Shown here: piece by piece, positions 1-11,600 of the stretch
Position numbering within the stretch: position 1 is the stretch's first letter
Layout of the letters: each line of letters begins with the position of its first letter
Origin: Oikopleura dioica
Taxonomy: Eukaryota > Chordata > Appendicularia > Copelata > Oikopleuridae
Direction of reading: 5' to 3'
Assembly (NCBI GenBank): GCA_907165135.1
Contig: OU015567.1
Location: 8,747,001-8,811,000 of the forward strand
Length of the DNA: 64,000 nucleotides
Notes under the pieces: generated by a model
What the model was told of the DNA's origin: nothing
Databases searched by the model: none
What the model saw: only the letters and a program-made list of their open reading frames with translations
Translations under genes and position numbers: made by a program

Positions 1-493
1 TCTTTGTGTCTATTTTATTCTGCTTTATGAACCAAGAAGTCCAACGCGAGCTCAAGAAATGGTATAGCCGCCGAATGCAGCCTGTAAGTATCGACATCCA
101 TTAGGATCAGCATGCTTAGGAGATAAAGGCTTTAAGCTGCATGATATTCTCTTTGTTATACGCATGCATTGAATATGTCTACAGGCACCATCTAGGCTTT
201 GACGCACTTTATTAATGTTTTATCTGCACGATTTTGAATTGTCAACTGATCTATGTTCATCAAGTGACTAGAAAAAAGTTGCTTCAGATTTGCGCTGCTC
301 AAATCCAAGGCTCATTATTAACCTTTGATAGCTCGACGGGCATCTGCTTCGACGAGGAACATTCGGCTCCGGCATCGAGGAAACCCTCAACACTAGAATT
401 ATGGAGGGATACACGCCTAGGTCCTCCATCGCATTCGTTCGTAGTTCCACTGGGCAGACATCGTCGATAGAGAATGATTCCAATAGCATGTAA
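1..493 (+). CDS. Class B (secretin-family) GPCR, 3' end only
   Basis: The 3' end of a seven-transmembrane receptor cut by the left edge of the window. The first exon (to about 83) encodes the end of TM7 and helix 8, with FVSILFCFMN followed by QEVQRELKKW; this matches the secretin-family signature of a hydrophobic TM7 end, N-x-E-V-Q and a basic helix. A GTAAGT donor follows at 84. The second exon (332-493, after TTTGATAG) is in phase and gives a 53-residue serine/threonine-rich cytoplasmic tail ending at TAA 491-493. Family placement rests only on this C-terminal fragment, so ligand type (CRF, calcitonin, PTH or adhesion class) cannot be told. It is one of only two genes supported on the plus strand. 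Confidence 0.8.
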
Positions 494-947
494 TCTCTAA
501 GGTGTAAATTAGAACATGAAACGCATTAAAAACAGGTTCTTTCATTGAAACAACATCAGAGCTAAAAATGGTCTAATCCGCGTTCAGAGAGGAGATCGAC
601 GCCAATCTGTCTGGGATGAGCGCGAAACAATAACTACTCAAGGTAGATTTTCTTAGAGCGTTCTAATCTGTTACATGCTACCAATGCCAATTTAACAGCT
701 TATTGAGATTAATAATTAATTTAATCGATTATTTATTCTAGTCCGCCGAGAATCAAGTTCCGCCAATATTGTAGCTTCAAAGAATCCACTTTTGCCCATT
801 CCTGTGGCAGGCAGCACGCCGCCAACAACACTGTAATTTTTTTTTTGAATGTAAATATATCAATCTTAAAGTTGCTAAAATTCATATGCTACATAAATGG
901 GAAAGTATTTAGGTACTAGAAAAGAGAGTTTTTTTTTAAATAAAGAT
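494..947. other. Intergenic, convergent 3' ends
   Basis: AT-rich spacer between the plus-strand receptor and the minus-strand sulfotransferase-like gene, whose stop codons face each other. I see no reading frame with convincing splice sites here. Confidence 0.5.
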
Positions 948-2031
948 TTATTGATTCGTCTGGAGTTTTCTCAAGAATTTTTTCTGTAAACCAGTGTAAA
1001 ACCAAGCGGATGCTCCAATTGCAGCGACAGAAAGAACTTTCAGCATAAAAACGCCAAGATTCTTGAAAAACTCGAGCTCAACTTCTCGCTTGAATTCTTC
1101 GTTCAGGATGAATTTTTCCATGAAATTTTCTCCTTTTTTCGTTTTGTTCACATGCTAAAATTGTGTAAATAAGTGTTCGTGAATAGCAAACAAACGGGAA
1201 TGGGAATATTTGGGACTTCTTTTCCGAGGAATTTGCAAAGCGGCTCCCAGCCATCTTTCACGTTCCAAATCAGAAGCCGATCTTTGGGCACAGTCCTGAT
1301 CACTCGTTCATTATGCTCTTCGTAGTACGCCTTGCTCTCAATCATCGAATCTCTGAAATTGGCCAGGTGCTGACTCGGCCAGAAAGCTTTCCATGGGGCG
1401 GGAAGAAATGGACCGTGTTTCTCCCAATTAGCTGTTCTCATCACGGACTTTCGGAAGCAATGGTTGCTTATCGCGAACTTAATTTTTTTGAAAAATAATG
1501 AGTTTAGAGAAGTCAAACCATTTGAAAGAATTTTCTTCCGAACCAGCCAGCGTTGTGGAATCTCTCATCAAGCCAGAACCTGTACGGATGCGCGTTGAAT
1601 TCCTTTTCAAAAAGTTTTCTAGTGTTTTTAATTTCGTTTATTCTTCATCGTTCGACTTTTTCCTGATCCATAAATCTGACGAGACTTCTGTTCCAAACAT
1701 CAACATTGTCCCTAACAGTTAAAATCACTTTCGCATTTGGGGACGCCTTGAAGAGTTCTTCCCAGTAAATGTTTCCCGGGTGGTCTTGATTTACAGTGTA
1801 TCCTCTGCTCGTGTACTCTTCTATGACCTGCTCAATGGGGACTTTTCCATCAATAAAATCGGTCCAAATTTGAGTCAGGTAAAAGAGTGTCTCTGGATAA
1901 TCGGCAACTTTGTATCCAAGCTCTCTTGAAAGGTGTGTTGAAATCAACAAAGAGAATTTTTGCTGTTACCTGAGTGCAAGAGAACAACTCTTCGTTGATG
2001 TTTTATTGATTCCAGCGCATATTATCTCCAT
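948..2031 (-). CDS. Sulfotransferase-like P-loop protein (Sulfotransfer_4 type)
   Basis: Five exons on the minus strand: 1970-2031, about 1652-1924, 1519-1618, 1196-1477 and 948-1154. The start MEIICAGINKTSTKS carries the PAPS-binding loop-like sequence of this family; then come LALRELGYKV, the VILTVRD strand motif, YYEEHNERV, DRLLIWNVKDGWEPLCKFLG and, across the last intron, PIPHVN, all hallmarks of the Sulfotransfer_4 group (P-loop sulfotransferase-like proteins of mostly unknown substrate). The C-terminus adds a hydrophobic segment (FMLKVLSVAAIGASAWFY) that could be a membrane anchor. Introns are 41-45 nt with GT...AG ends. The junction between the second and third exons (about 1619-1652) is the least certain: a plain GT...AG splice there gives the wrong phase. 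Family confidence is high, substrate unknown. Confidence 0.85.
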
Positions 2032-2333
2032 TTTCTCTGGAAAATGTAAAGCAGTTCTTCAATTTCGACTTTATGGTGTCGACGAAAATAGCACGGACAA
2101 ATCAAATTCAGAGTAACAGTGCAAACAGCGGTGCGCTCTGGCTCTCATAAAATATCCATCTGAAGCTCCTCCGAACCAAGCGAATGGGAGTGGACCTTTT
2201 TTGGTCAGATTGAAGGGAAAATACACCCAAAAGGCAGAGCGCACCGTTATTGATGCTGAAAATTGGATTTCGATTCAATCATAAGTTTATTTGCGAAAAG
2301 AACTGTAAAGAATCAAATAATTCGAATCGAACC

Positions 2334-3361
2334 TCAGTAACAAACTGCTTTCTGATAAATCGATTGTTCGACAATCTTAAGTTTGCCTAGAACTGAATTT
2401 AAGAAACCTTTTCTTAGAGAAGCAAAGCTGACCTAATTTTTCGCCTGAAAAAGGATAGTCACATTCTTCACCCAGTAAAACATCTCTTTCCATGCATCCC
2501 ATCCACGATAACGCAAACTCTAAATTTCGTAGAGTATGATTTCTTATATTTTAATAAAGATCACTTACTTCCTTTTGTTATAATTGTGAGATTTGTTTTG
2601 CTTTGGTCGAAGTCCTTTAGTTTCATACCATAGTAGAAATTAATATTATATGGAATAGTATTTCCTCTGTTGAAGTAAGTTTCTAAGAAGTTTTTTGTGA
2701 GGACCATCGGCTTGCAGGGAAGATCTTCAATAGTTTCACTACAAAAGGTACTTGGTACTGTCGAGGCTATGAAATCCTACGTGGCATGAATTTTCAAAAT
2801 CCCAGTTTTTTCATTGAACTTATCATTCTCGCAGATGAATCGAATGTTCTTGTGGCTCTCGACTTGCCCTGGTATGTTGTAAAAGAGGTGATTAAATATA
2901 TATCCGCCGAAATAATCCTGAAGGACCCAAAGAGGCTCCTCAAAGATTCTTGATCTTATTTCATCAAATCGCTGCTGCATGTCTGGGATGCCTGAAGACT
3001 TGTTCTTGGAAATATCCATTGAAGCATTAATCCAGACAAAAAGGTCGTCAATCGTTCCATATCCAGGTTTTACGTGAATTTTGAAGTGATCAGCCGGCAT
3101 TTTTCTGTTATTTTCCTCACAGAATGCTAGTCCGTCCTCAAAAGAGAACCTTTCAGTCGAAATGATCCCCTCATAAATCTCTGTATCAATTTCGATTGAA
3201 ATGTTAACGTATTTGCTTGTGTTCAGAGCATTGATTTCACCCCCAATCCAAACCAAATCTTCGGTTTCTTGAAGAGGTTCTTCGTTTTTCAATTTCACCA
3301 AGAAAAATGTCAGAAAAATCGACAAAATTAGCAAAAAGAGCGATGCGAGCTCTAATTTCAT
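2334..3361 (-). CDS. Single-pass membrane protein, paralog 1 of a tandem pair (CTLD-like)
   Basis: Four exons (2781-3361, 2569-2738, 2433-2519, 2334-2386) give 296 residues. The N-terminus MKLELASLFLLILSIFLTFF is a signal anchor, suggesting a type II membrane or secreted protein. The ectodomain has FSFEDGLAFCEENNRKMPADHF, then DDLFVWINASMD and RFICEND, a layout resembling a degenerate C-type-lectin-like domain (WxxA-like helix, FWI-like strand, terminal FxC). Several N-glycosylation sequons are present. The last exons carry a conserved cysteine pattern and end in KAVCY. It is closely paralogous to the gene just upstream (3575-4577), with introns in the same phases and places. The lectin-like assignment is an inference from pattern only; I do not recognise a named family. 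Confidence 0.75.
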
Positions 3362-3574
3362 CGTTCCAAATTGAATTAAATTGCGCTTTCCCGCTTCTTT
3401 CCCGCTGATTATATTCAGGTAATAACGGATTATTACATCTTGCGAGGACAAGTTTGCCTTCAAATAAATCACTTCAGGCCATAAAATCCTTTCTTGAAGA
3501 TTCGAATTGTTCATGAATATATTGACAGTCATTGGCAAGTTCAGTTCTGGAGCGTTCTTGAAGAACTATATTTT

Positions 3575-4577
3575 TCAATAGCATATTACTCGTCGATAAG
3601 TTGACTGTGCCGCAATAGATAGTTTTCCTAGAAAAAGATAGAAATGAAATAATGCCTTAGAAAAGCGACTAACCTAATTTATTGTTTGAAAAATAGAAGT
3701 AACATTCTTCCTGACGGAGATTTGGGTCACATGCTTTCGAAAACAATGCAAACCCTAGGTGAACTGATAACTGATATCAATCCATTTAATACTTACTGAC
3801 TTCTGCCATAAGCAACAGATTTGTTTCGCCTGGATCATAGTCTCTGACCTTCATGCCAGAAAACAGATTTACATGCGAAGGAATAGAGTTGCTTCCGTTG
3901 AAATGATTGTCGAAAAACTTCGATGTCAGAACCATCGGCTTGCAAGATACGTTTTTGAAAGATTCACTTAAAAATATTCATTGGATGATGGTAAGGATCT
4001 GAAAACTCCGGCTCTCTTACGTTTCCTTGAATTTCACAAGTCCCGTGATATTATCGATTCTGTCGTCGTCGCAAATAACATGAAATTCACGCTTTTCCTT
4101 AGTTTGCTCTGGGACATGAAAAATAAGGCCGTCTCGCGCTTTTCCTCTCCAAAAATAATCACGAACAACCCAAAGTGGTTGGTCGAAGATTTCTCGTCTA
4201 ATCTTGCCAAGTTTCTCTCGCATCTTTGGAATACCGACAGTCTCCGTCTTCGTTATATCCATGGATGCATTAATCCAGAAGAACAAATCGTCAATGGTGT
4301 TATTTTTTCCTCTTTGGTTGATTTTAAAATGATCCGCTGGCATTCGTTTGTAATTTGTTTCGCAAAAACTAAGCGCGTCAGGAAACGTTAAATTGTCTGT
4401 CGAAATAATTCCCGGGTGAACTTCTCCTTCAATCTCAATCAGAACGAGTTCCATCGAAATAGATCTTATTGCTCCATTCAGTTTCTCGATCGGTTCTTTT
4501 TTTGTTAATTGCACGACCAAAACGGTAGCAAAAATAACTAAAATTGGAAAAATGCTCCACAAGTATTCAATTTTCAT
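3575..4577 (-). CDS. Single-pass membrane protein, paralog 2 of a tandem pair (CTLD-like)
   Basis: Four exons (4021-4577, 3797-3966, 3674-3754, 3575-3627) give 286 residues, exactly parallel to the neighbouring gene. An N-terminal hydrophobic segment (residues about 7-24) is followed by LTFPDALSFCETNYKRMPAD, DDLFFWINASMD, PLWVVRDYF and FHVICDDD. Exon 2 shares CKPMVLT and NxxxGMK with the paralog, and the final exon ends RRVICY against KAVCY. Stop to the next start is about 214 bp, so this is a recent-looking tandem duplication. Introns are 42-54 nt. Function is unknown; a C-type-lectin-like fold is possible from the placement of cysteines and the FWI and terminal ICDD motifs. Confidence 0.75.
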
Positions 4578-4765
4578 CGTTTTGAATAGAGGTTTCTATC
4601 TTTATCCGCGACCATGCTTTGCATAATTGCTATACTTATGTTATTATTCATTTGCCATGAATATGGGAAGACCATGCGTCTCGGAAGGAAAGATTCTATT
4701 TTAGTTGTTTTGTCATGTATATTATTTTACAGTTTTTGGCAAGATAAAGACTCGAAATTAAACAG

Positions 4766-6960
4766 TTAAAAATTAGCTTTGCTCTTGGCAAGAAGACGAC
4801 ATGGCGCGAACAGAAGTTGAAATTCTCGTCGATTCTTGCTTTGGATAGCTCCTTGAAAAGCGAGAGCCCGAATGTCTACCAGAAAATGCTGTCGAATCTG
4901 TTGCAAGAGTTGGATTCCGTTGTGAGCGGCCTCTGAATCCGAAGATTCTCTAAAATCAATTGAAAAGGTTGTTTTGAGGTTTTTGAGTGTGTAGTGACTG
5001 TTTTTATGATGAATATTGTGCGAAAATGACAGTAAATATTCATTAAATTCATTGTGAATCGACTCTGATGATGATGTTTCAAAGTGTGAACTGACCTCGT
5101 TCGTGAGTTGGGCCACGTGGCCTTATCTAGAAAGGACCTATTTTTTATGAAAGGATGTTGATGCACCATTTTGCGAAATCAAAACCAAAACTGTATCAAA
5201 ACACGAGTTTGATACACGATGCTTGAAAATGGTGACGACGATATGATGATGTCAATCTAACACATTTAAACTCGTATTTTGTCAATACCATTGATGTTTC
5301 CTCTAAGTAAGAAGGCTTGAATAAATAAAAATCGATTGATAAGGACAAATGAGAGCATTCATACCGTAAAAGTCGAGAAACATTCTTCCCTGAATTTTCT
5401 TCCAAGAAACGAGTAAAGAATCGCATTCAAAATCGGACTCATAATTAGGAAAGATTGAGAGACACTAAACAAAATTAAATATGAATTAGGCTTCTGGTCT
5501 GCTACTTTTTGAATCCTTCGCAATGGTAACTCGATAACGGAATCATGTAGAAAAGAATGATCTGGTAGCAGATGTAAGGAAGGAGGCAGATCAATGTCGC
5601 TACTAAAAAATCGCTGAAAAAATGACCTAGAATATTGATTTACTTACCGAAAAATATCATAATCGTCCGGTTAAAATTTTTCCTTGAATCTGCTCCATCA
5701 TTTTTCGTCCCAATTTTTTTGATTTGAATGCGTGACTTGTGCACCTTTTGCATGATGAAGTAGTAAGATGTGATGATCACAATCATAGGGACGATGAATC
5801 CAACAACGGTAAATGTTCCGTAATAAATTTTCTCGAGGAAGTACTTTGGTTGTTCGCAGCGACCGAGGGTAGAGTTGTTTTCGGGACATTCGATCATGGA
5901 AGCTTCTGGCATCGTTAAAAGTTCTTTCTGGGATAGAATATGAATTCAATAAAAATGGGTCTTCTGATTCGAAACCAAAGATATCTGATTGATCAAAGAA
6001 ACAAAGAGAAGGGTACTTTTAACCAATCAGATGGTTTCGATTTTTGATGGGAAGATTCGTTATCGAAGTATCTAATTGTAAGACTTATTTGATCCCATAA
6101 CTACACACTGGTCTCTAGATTGCATCGTCCATGCAACGATGCAAGTATACTCGTCGTTATTCTTAATTGCATTTGCAAAATATAACATCGGAAACGTCAG
6201 TAACAATGAAAGAGTCCAAACAGTGCCGAAAATCATCGAATATCGAAATCCAGGATTGTCGCCAACGCCCGCTCTGACGATTGCATAAAATCGGTCAAAA
6301 GCAATCGCTAAGCGAAAAAAGGCATTATTTATTTACTCGAAAAGGATTAAAGTTTAATTACCCGATATTGAAAAGAATGATACGCAGGCGAAAAAGTGCG
6401 GACATCCGAAATCAAATTTGCACTTTTTAATGGTCATCAAAATTAGATAATTTAAATCATTATTATTGTTTTCAACAAATAAGAACCATTCCTGTAACTG
6501 CGGAAATCTAACGTCACCTAAAATTATCAAGTAAATTTCCAGTATTAAACCAGGTCTTACCGTCGATCGTTCGATTATATTTGGAAGCCTTCAAAATCGT
6601 CAAAAACGCTGAAACAACCAAGCACAAATCCGCCACTGCCAGATTCAAAACAAGCCAGGAAGAAGATGATTTAGTTCGCCAGTTGAACGCTGTGATGAAA
6701 AGAATGAGGATGTTCGCTGGAAGGCCGATTATAAGAGTCCCGTATGAAACGATCATCTTCATCTGTTCGAACCAGGGCGTCGGTGGAAGATTTTCAGCGT
6801 TCCCGTTTGCCAGATTTTCGAGAAAGTCAATATCAGTCGCTGAAAAAGCAACTTCCGAAGAATCGACAGTCGAATTCTGGTTGGCAGCTGCGAATTGCTT
6901 GTAAAGAAATAATTTTTATCGTTCTTTTTGATGATTTTCTTACCAGTCCCCATACATGCT
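4766..6960 (-). CDS. Class A (rhodopsin-like) GPCR, neuropeptide-receptor type
   Basis: Seven-transmembrane receptor spread over several short exons. The N-terminal region (about 6770-6904) has sequons and leads into TM1 (SYGTLIIGLPANILILF, with the GxxxN-like pattern) and TM2 (LVLNLAVADLCLV, with LAVAD). TM3 ends in AIAFDRF, so the usual DRY is DRF. The TM4 exon (about 6075-6310) ends with the loop cysteine (YTCIVAW). TM5 lies at about 5640-5912, TM6 near 5520-5630, and TM7 reads SPILNAILYSFLGRKF, an altered NPxxY. A C-terminal tail exon may lie at 4766-5110, in a serine-rich frame. The first exon and exact start (near 6960) are unresolved because the likely upstream exon does not give a clear in-frame ATG. 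Ligand class cannot be assigned. Confidence 0.78.
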
Positions 6961-6974
6961 CGCAAACGCAGTAA

Positions 6975-8118
6975 TCTTCTCTTGCAAAAGAAAAATTCAT
7001 TGCTTTTCAATTATTTCTATCTTCTTCTTCTCTACAATGCAATTACTGAAATTACTATCCAGCCGATTGCCAGCTTTAGAGTTGATTACAGTTCAAGCGT
7101 GATAAAAATGGATCAAACGATTAAACTCTGATCAACGACAAATTAAGATCTTTCCTCTGGGATTTCGACGCTACCATCCTTCTTTTTTCACGTGACGTGG
7201 GTACTCTAATATTTCAAAAGGCGCGTATTTCCTACTTGTTGACCGGGCAACTCAATAGCCCTCACTTTTAAACACGATGCCGCAGAATGAGAAAAAGAGC
7301 TTTCAAAAGAGCAGACTCTGAAGAGTCAAAAGACAGAAAAGCTACTAGGATTGTGACTTTGTGGCTCTAGCTGACTGCACTAATTGTAGATGTTTGTCGC
7401 GAAACTCCAGACGAATGTTGACAAGATAATAGCTAATTTACCTGTTGCTGGATCGGAAAAAGGACTCTCTGTGTTATTCTAAGTCAAGTTGAACTAAAGT
7501 CATCAGGATACAGAAAAGTCTGACGGGTGGACAAAAGAAGCCACATAGTGAGTTAATTTGAGAGATAACCTGATTTGATAAATGATGTTAAACCAGCTTC
7601 GCGAATTAGATCAGAGCTGTGCGAATAGCCACTAATCTTATCATCCAGAGTCGATCACAGTAAAAAAAGAACGTCAAATGGTAAGTAACAAAAACGTCAG
7701 AATAATCACATGCGGCTTAAATCTGGCATCGTGCTTCACTGGTCAAACTCACTGCAAATATTACTGAAGAATCTTCCTTCTTGAACTTTCTCTCGTGTTA
7801 AATATCATGACTTAAATGCACCAATAATAATTGGATGCATGGTTTATTTGAAATAAACGCAGATTTTTTATAACTGGTAATTCATTCTGATTCTGATGCA
7901 TTGGTCTCCCAGAAACTGCTCTTTTTTGTCAAGACTTATTATTTATTCCGAATCGTTAACGCATCTCATAAAGCATACAAAAGCAGTGAAACTTTAAACG
8001 GAATCTGTTGAGCGTCGGGGCGTTGGAATTTGACGCCAGTTTGCATCGAAGAAAATTGTTCTTGGTTTCGGAGAGGGCTGTCAAAAGTTTCGATGATAGG
8101 ATCTATCTTTTGGCGTCG
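6975..8118. other. Non-coding stretch upstream of the GPCR
   Basis: About 1.1 kb with no reading frame I can support on either strand. Short frames exist (for example a 27-codon plus-strand ATG frame near 7289) but they lack splice context or family similarity. Confidence 0.4.
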
Positions 8119-8393
8119 TTAACCCTAGCCGGTCGAGGTACTCCAAATATGGCGCAGGTTTTTACTCATTTCCAAGTACCTCACAATATTTAAGGTATAA
8201 TTTCTAAGAAACTCATTCTGGAGCGGTTTTTTCTATTGCATCTTGATAGGCAGGGTTTAATCTATTTCCCAAAGACCATATAATTTGACCTTTATCATTT
8301 GTATAGTCTTATTTGCAGGTAAATCCTTGGCGCCAAATATGGAGTATCTTGACCGGTACCCGAGAAAAATCATTTTTGGCCGGCTAGGGTTAA
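8119..8393. mobile_element. piggyBac-type MITE flanked by TTAA
   Basis: The sequence starts TTAA-CCCTAGCCGG (8119-8132) and ends CCGGCTAGGG-TTAA (8380-8393), giving perfect 10-bp terminal inverted repeats inside TTAA duplications. piggyBac-superfamily elements are known for TTAA target duplications and termini beginning CCCT. A second, subterminal inverted repeat (GGTC, then ACTCC, AAATATGGCGC near 8131-8155; its mirror near 8328-8357) is offset by about 25 bp at the right end, the asymmetric arrangement seen in this superfamily. The body is about 267 bp with no transposase, so it is non-autonomous. Confidence 0.85.
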
Positions 8394-8532
8394 TCAATCA
8401 TCAATTATCGAAATGAGTTCGTTAGAAGTTAAACATTTTAATGCCTAGTTCTTGTGAATAAAAACGGCCCCAGTAACTCTTGAATTTGGTGAAATCTAAC
8501 AAGTGTTTATCTTATGAATCGGGTGTTCAAAC

Positions 8533-8959
8533 TCATTCCGGAAGTCGTTCAGTAGGCTTCGGGCTTCCTGAATTCAATTGAGAAATCGGCCGGGGCGATT
8601 GGCGGGCTTCCTTTGATGGTTCTTCAGATTCGCTTGTTTCAGGAGATGATTTCTATTTTCAGCGTAAAAAACTTTGAAATTGATTGATAGATCCTCAATC
8701 TTAGACACTGGCGAACAGTTAATAAGCCTCGTCAAATGTTACTGTATACAAAAATAATAGAAAAAGTTCAAGCAATTATTGAACGAAACAGACATTTCTG
8801 GCCGTAATCAACTTACTTTGTTCTTGCCAAAAAGAGACATCAGCTCATGTACAGTTCTTCGTCTCCCTTCATCTGTCGGGGCTGTTTTTCTCTCCTAAAT
8901 TAACTATCCTCTTTTCTTCAGACAAAGCCTCTAACCTTGTTCCTAAGCCGGACAGCCAT
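8533..8959 (-). CDS. Small three-exon gene, 73 residues, function unknown
   Basis: Three phase-0 exons reconstructed by hand: 8936-8959 (MAVRLRNK), 8817-8894 and 8533-8652, with donors GTTAGA and GTAAGT and acceptors TTTAG and AATAG. The joined frame is exactly 74 codons including TGA. The protein is basic at its N-terminus (ERKTAPTDEGRRRTVHELMS) and becomes Ser/Pro/Glu-rich (SSPETSESEEPSKEARQSP) toward a PTERLPE end; it looks disordered and phosphorylatable. I recognise no family. Support is the intact splice structure and coding-like composition; the individual exons are too short to show as ordinary open frames. It lies in an otherwise empty 2.5 kb region. Confidence 0.55.
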
Positions 8960-9676
8960 AAGTAAGTTTGAGTTGTTTAACCTTAATTTTCAAATTTGGG
9001 TTTGGGATTACTCGAGCTCCGCGATTTTTTAATATTCTCTATTTCCCTTTCAAAGGTGGGTGCGATATTTGCCTTTTCGGATGACTCTATTGTACACTTA
9101 CTGTACGTTTGAATTGTACTATCAAATAAAATCCCGACTTAGAAAAAAAATCGCCTCCTTAGAAATTAAAACACGGTCTCCACCCCAAGTTACGTCAATG
9201 TTTACCTCTATGAGTTGATTAACAGTTTACTTTTCTCAAGCAACAGATCATGGGATTACCGAGCTTTACCTTCTGCTTCCGGAAGTCTCTCAACCTTGCT
9301 CTTCACAGAAGACAAAAGAAAAAGATTTAATTTGCGGCAATCTGAGTTTGTGGAATCCTGCGATTTACTCGCTACTTATTATTTTACGACAAAAGAGACT
9401 ACAAACTTGACGGCAGATAAATATCTACAGCAGGAGGATAAATTGCTAAAGAGGAAAAAGAATAGCTCAATCAGTCATTCATCGATGCTTACTTGGCAAG
9501 GTGCTTGAGGCACGGGCCACTGCGTCAAAAATATAATCATTACTCGTTCTCCTTGATATTTTTGTTTTTATTCGCAAAGAAAGAAAAGGCTCAAGATAAT
9601 CTTATAAAAATAAGAAAGAAGATAATTTCATAAAACAGAGGAAATCTTTTTATGAATTTTCACCAACGAAAATAAA
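8960..9676. other. Intergenic stretch
   Basis: Upstream of the 73-aa gene and downstream of the astacin gene. A 97-codon plus-strand frame at 9215-9508 is present but has no recognisable motif and I do not support it as a gene. Confidence 0.4.
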
Positions 9677-11303
9677 TCACTCGTCGGAGCACATTCGCGC
9701 CTGGAATTGACGGTTGTACTTGTTGAAGTGTCGGACGAGTCTGTTGGCAGATCCCTTTCTACAAGCCCATTTTCGAGATGCCGAGACAAGCGCACTGTTG
9801 ATTTGGGAAGCAAGCTTGCAATTTGTCTCTCCGTCAAACACTGCGATGTCTTCTCCTTCTCCATCGGGTCGGTCGGATCCATCGCATCTGAACTTTTCCT
9901 CGTTTGTGGCGGCGTCCAGATGCTCAATTTTTTTCTGCATCTTTCGAGTGTATTTATTTGTGTAGCGTGTTTTCTCCAAACTATCAATCAGTCTCTAAAA
10001 ATTAATAAAAAAGGGTATTGATTCTACAATATACAAGTAGGTAAGTTAAGATTACTCACGGTCAAGTGTTCATTTATTTTTTCCATTCTGATAGTGTACT
10101 GAGTCTCCTCAGAACCATCACGGACACACGTCTGGATTTCTTCTGCGTTTATGACAAGATCGTAATCGTCAGCGCATTCACAGGTGTAGCCGATCGGTTG
10201 GTTCAGGCATTTGTGCCTCGAACCGCCACATCTATCTTCTCCGGCGTCCGCGCATTTGTCATTTATCTCACATGCATGGAATGCGTTTAACTGGAACGCA
10301 TCTTGGTCGGACATCGGCCATTGTCGATGAACAGGAGCCCCGATAGATGGATCACTTGCGATGCCGATTGTTGGAAGTCCGTCGTCTTCGGTTTTGACGG
10401 TGTAGTGCAAAATTGAGCGGAAGTCGTATGGACTGTCGAGGTCCTCCCAGTCGCTCAAAGGTAATTTTCTATAGTTGCTTTCGTCCACCAAATTGGGATG
10501 GATTGAGACCCACTCATCGCGATCTGGTCGAGTGTGCTCGTGGCGAAATCCCAATCGATGCATGAACTCGTGGTTGACAGTTGTTTCGCTGTGCCACTTG
10601 TGGCAATCAGGTCGCATAGAAATTTCACAAATGCCGGTACAGCGGCCGATGCCTGATGAGCAACGTTTATCAGGGTCATCCCAGTGGACTCGAATGACTG
10701 ATTCGTACTCGTCCTTTTCTGCTTCGGTGATGAGCTTCATTTTGAGACAAGTCAATGTCTCGAAATGAGCGACGTTCTTATTGATTCCAGCCATCGACAT
10801 CACTCCAGTTTGGGTTACTCCCCGATAAGGATAGCTAAGGTCGGCGTAACCTTCCGCATAGTAATATGGGATGATGTACTTGTTCTCTTCTGGATCCCAC
10901 ATATTTGTCCATTTTGAATACACGCTCTATAATGAAAACAAACATGAAAGTAGGCGCTCTAAGACTTTAAAGTTTCCCTTATTACTAATACGTAGTTATA
11001 AGAAAACTTACACTGGCTGCGCGGACATCCTCCATGTCACAGTCATCTTCAATGATCATCTTAGGATCGACCTTGTAACCTTGGCTTTCAAGATGTGCCG
11101 CTTGGCACTTATTATAGAAGATATCATCAAGCTCTGGTTGATCAGTGGCAATTTCGCTTGAGGAAACTAAAACGCGAAATCGAGAATTATTGTCAGGCTA
11201 TCTCTTTAATAAACTAATTGCAATATATATATTTTTATAGAATTATGAATATTTGTGTATATGAAGATATAGTATTACCAGCAAGAACTTCGAATATTTT
11301 CAT
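9677..11303 (-). CDS. Astacin-family zinc metalloprotease with EGF-like domain
   Basis: Four exons (11279-11303, 11012-11166, 10060-10926, 9677-9994) give 454 residues. The catalytic domain carries NHEFMHRLGFRHEHTRPDRD, the astacin zinc motif HExxHxxGxxHE with three histidines and the catalytic glutamate. The Met-turn region reads SILHYT, where the family norm is SxMHY: the methionine is leucine while the zinc-associated tyrosine is kept. An EGF-like module with six cysteines (CEINDKCADAGEDRC ... CLNQ ... YTCECADD) follows, then a charged, partly coiled-coil tail with two cysteines near the end. A normal signal peptide is not obvious (start MKIFEVLA then acidic sequence), so the start may lie in an exon I missed. 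Astacins act in matrix remodelling, hatching or growth-factor processing. Confidence 0.9.
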
Positions 11304-11600
11304 TTTCTAACGCTTAGATATTTAAGCTGAGTTAAAAATTCGATCTCGTATGCGCCGTTTTATACCATTTGGTATAGCCACCGGGTATGCTGGCGCTGTA
11401 GAGGTTCTGTGCTGTAAATCGCGCCTGACCTTCACGGGCTAATAGCTAAAATAAACTGGCGTCTGTAGTTCTAAAATACTGTGATAATATTTCGGCAAGA
11501 GTCTTTGACCACGTTATGATATGATTCCAAGCACGTGTTCATTATTTGAAAGAAAATTTAAAAAAAACGAGTTATTTCTGAGATACGAGTCTTGCTCGAC
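11304..11600. other. Intergenic stretch upstream of astacin
   Basis: About 300 bp that probably contains the astacin promoter. I see no confident element. Confidence 0.35.

Noticed and set aside
234-470. 78-codon plus-strand frame near the left edge
   Set aside because: It overlaps the GPCR tail exon (332-493) in another frame; the tail frame splices in phase with the TM7 exon and is preferred.
9215-9508. 97-codon plus-strand frame
   Set aside because: No motif, no splice context, and it ends in intergenic sequence; likely chance.
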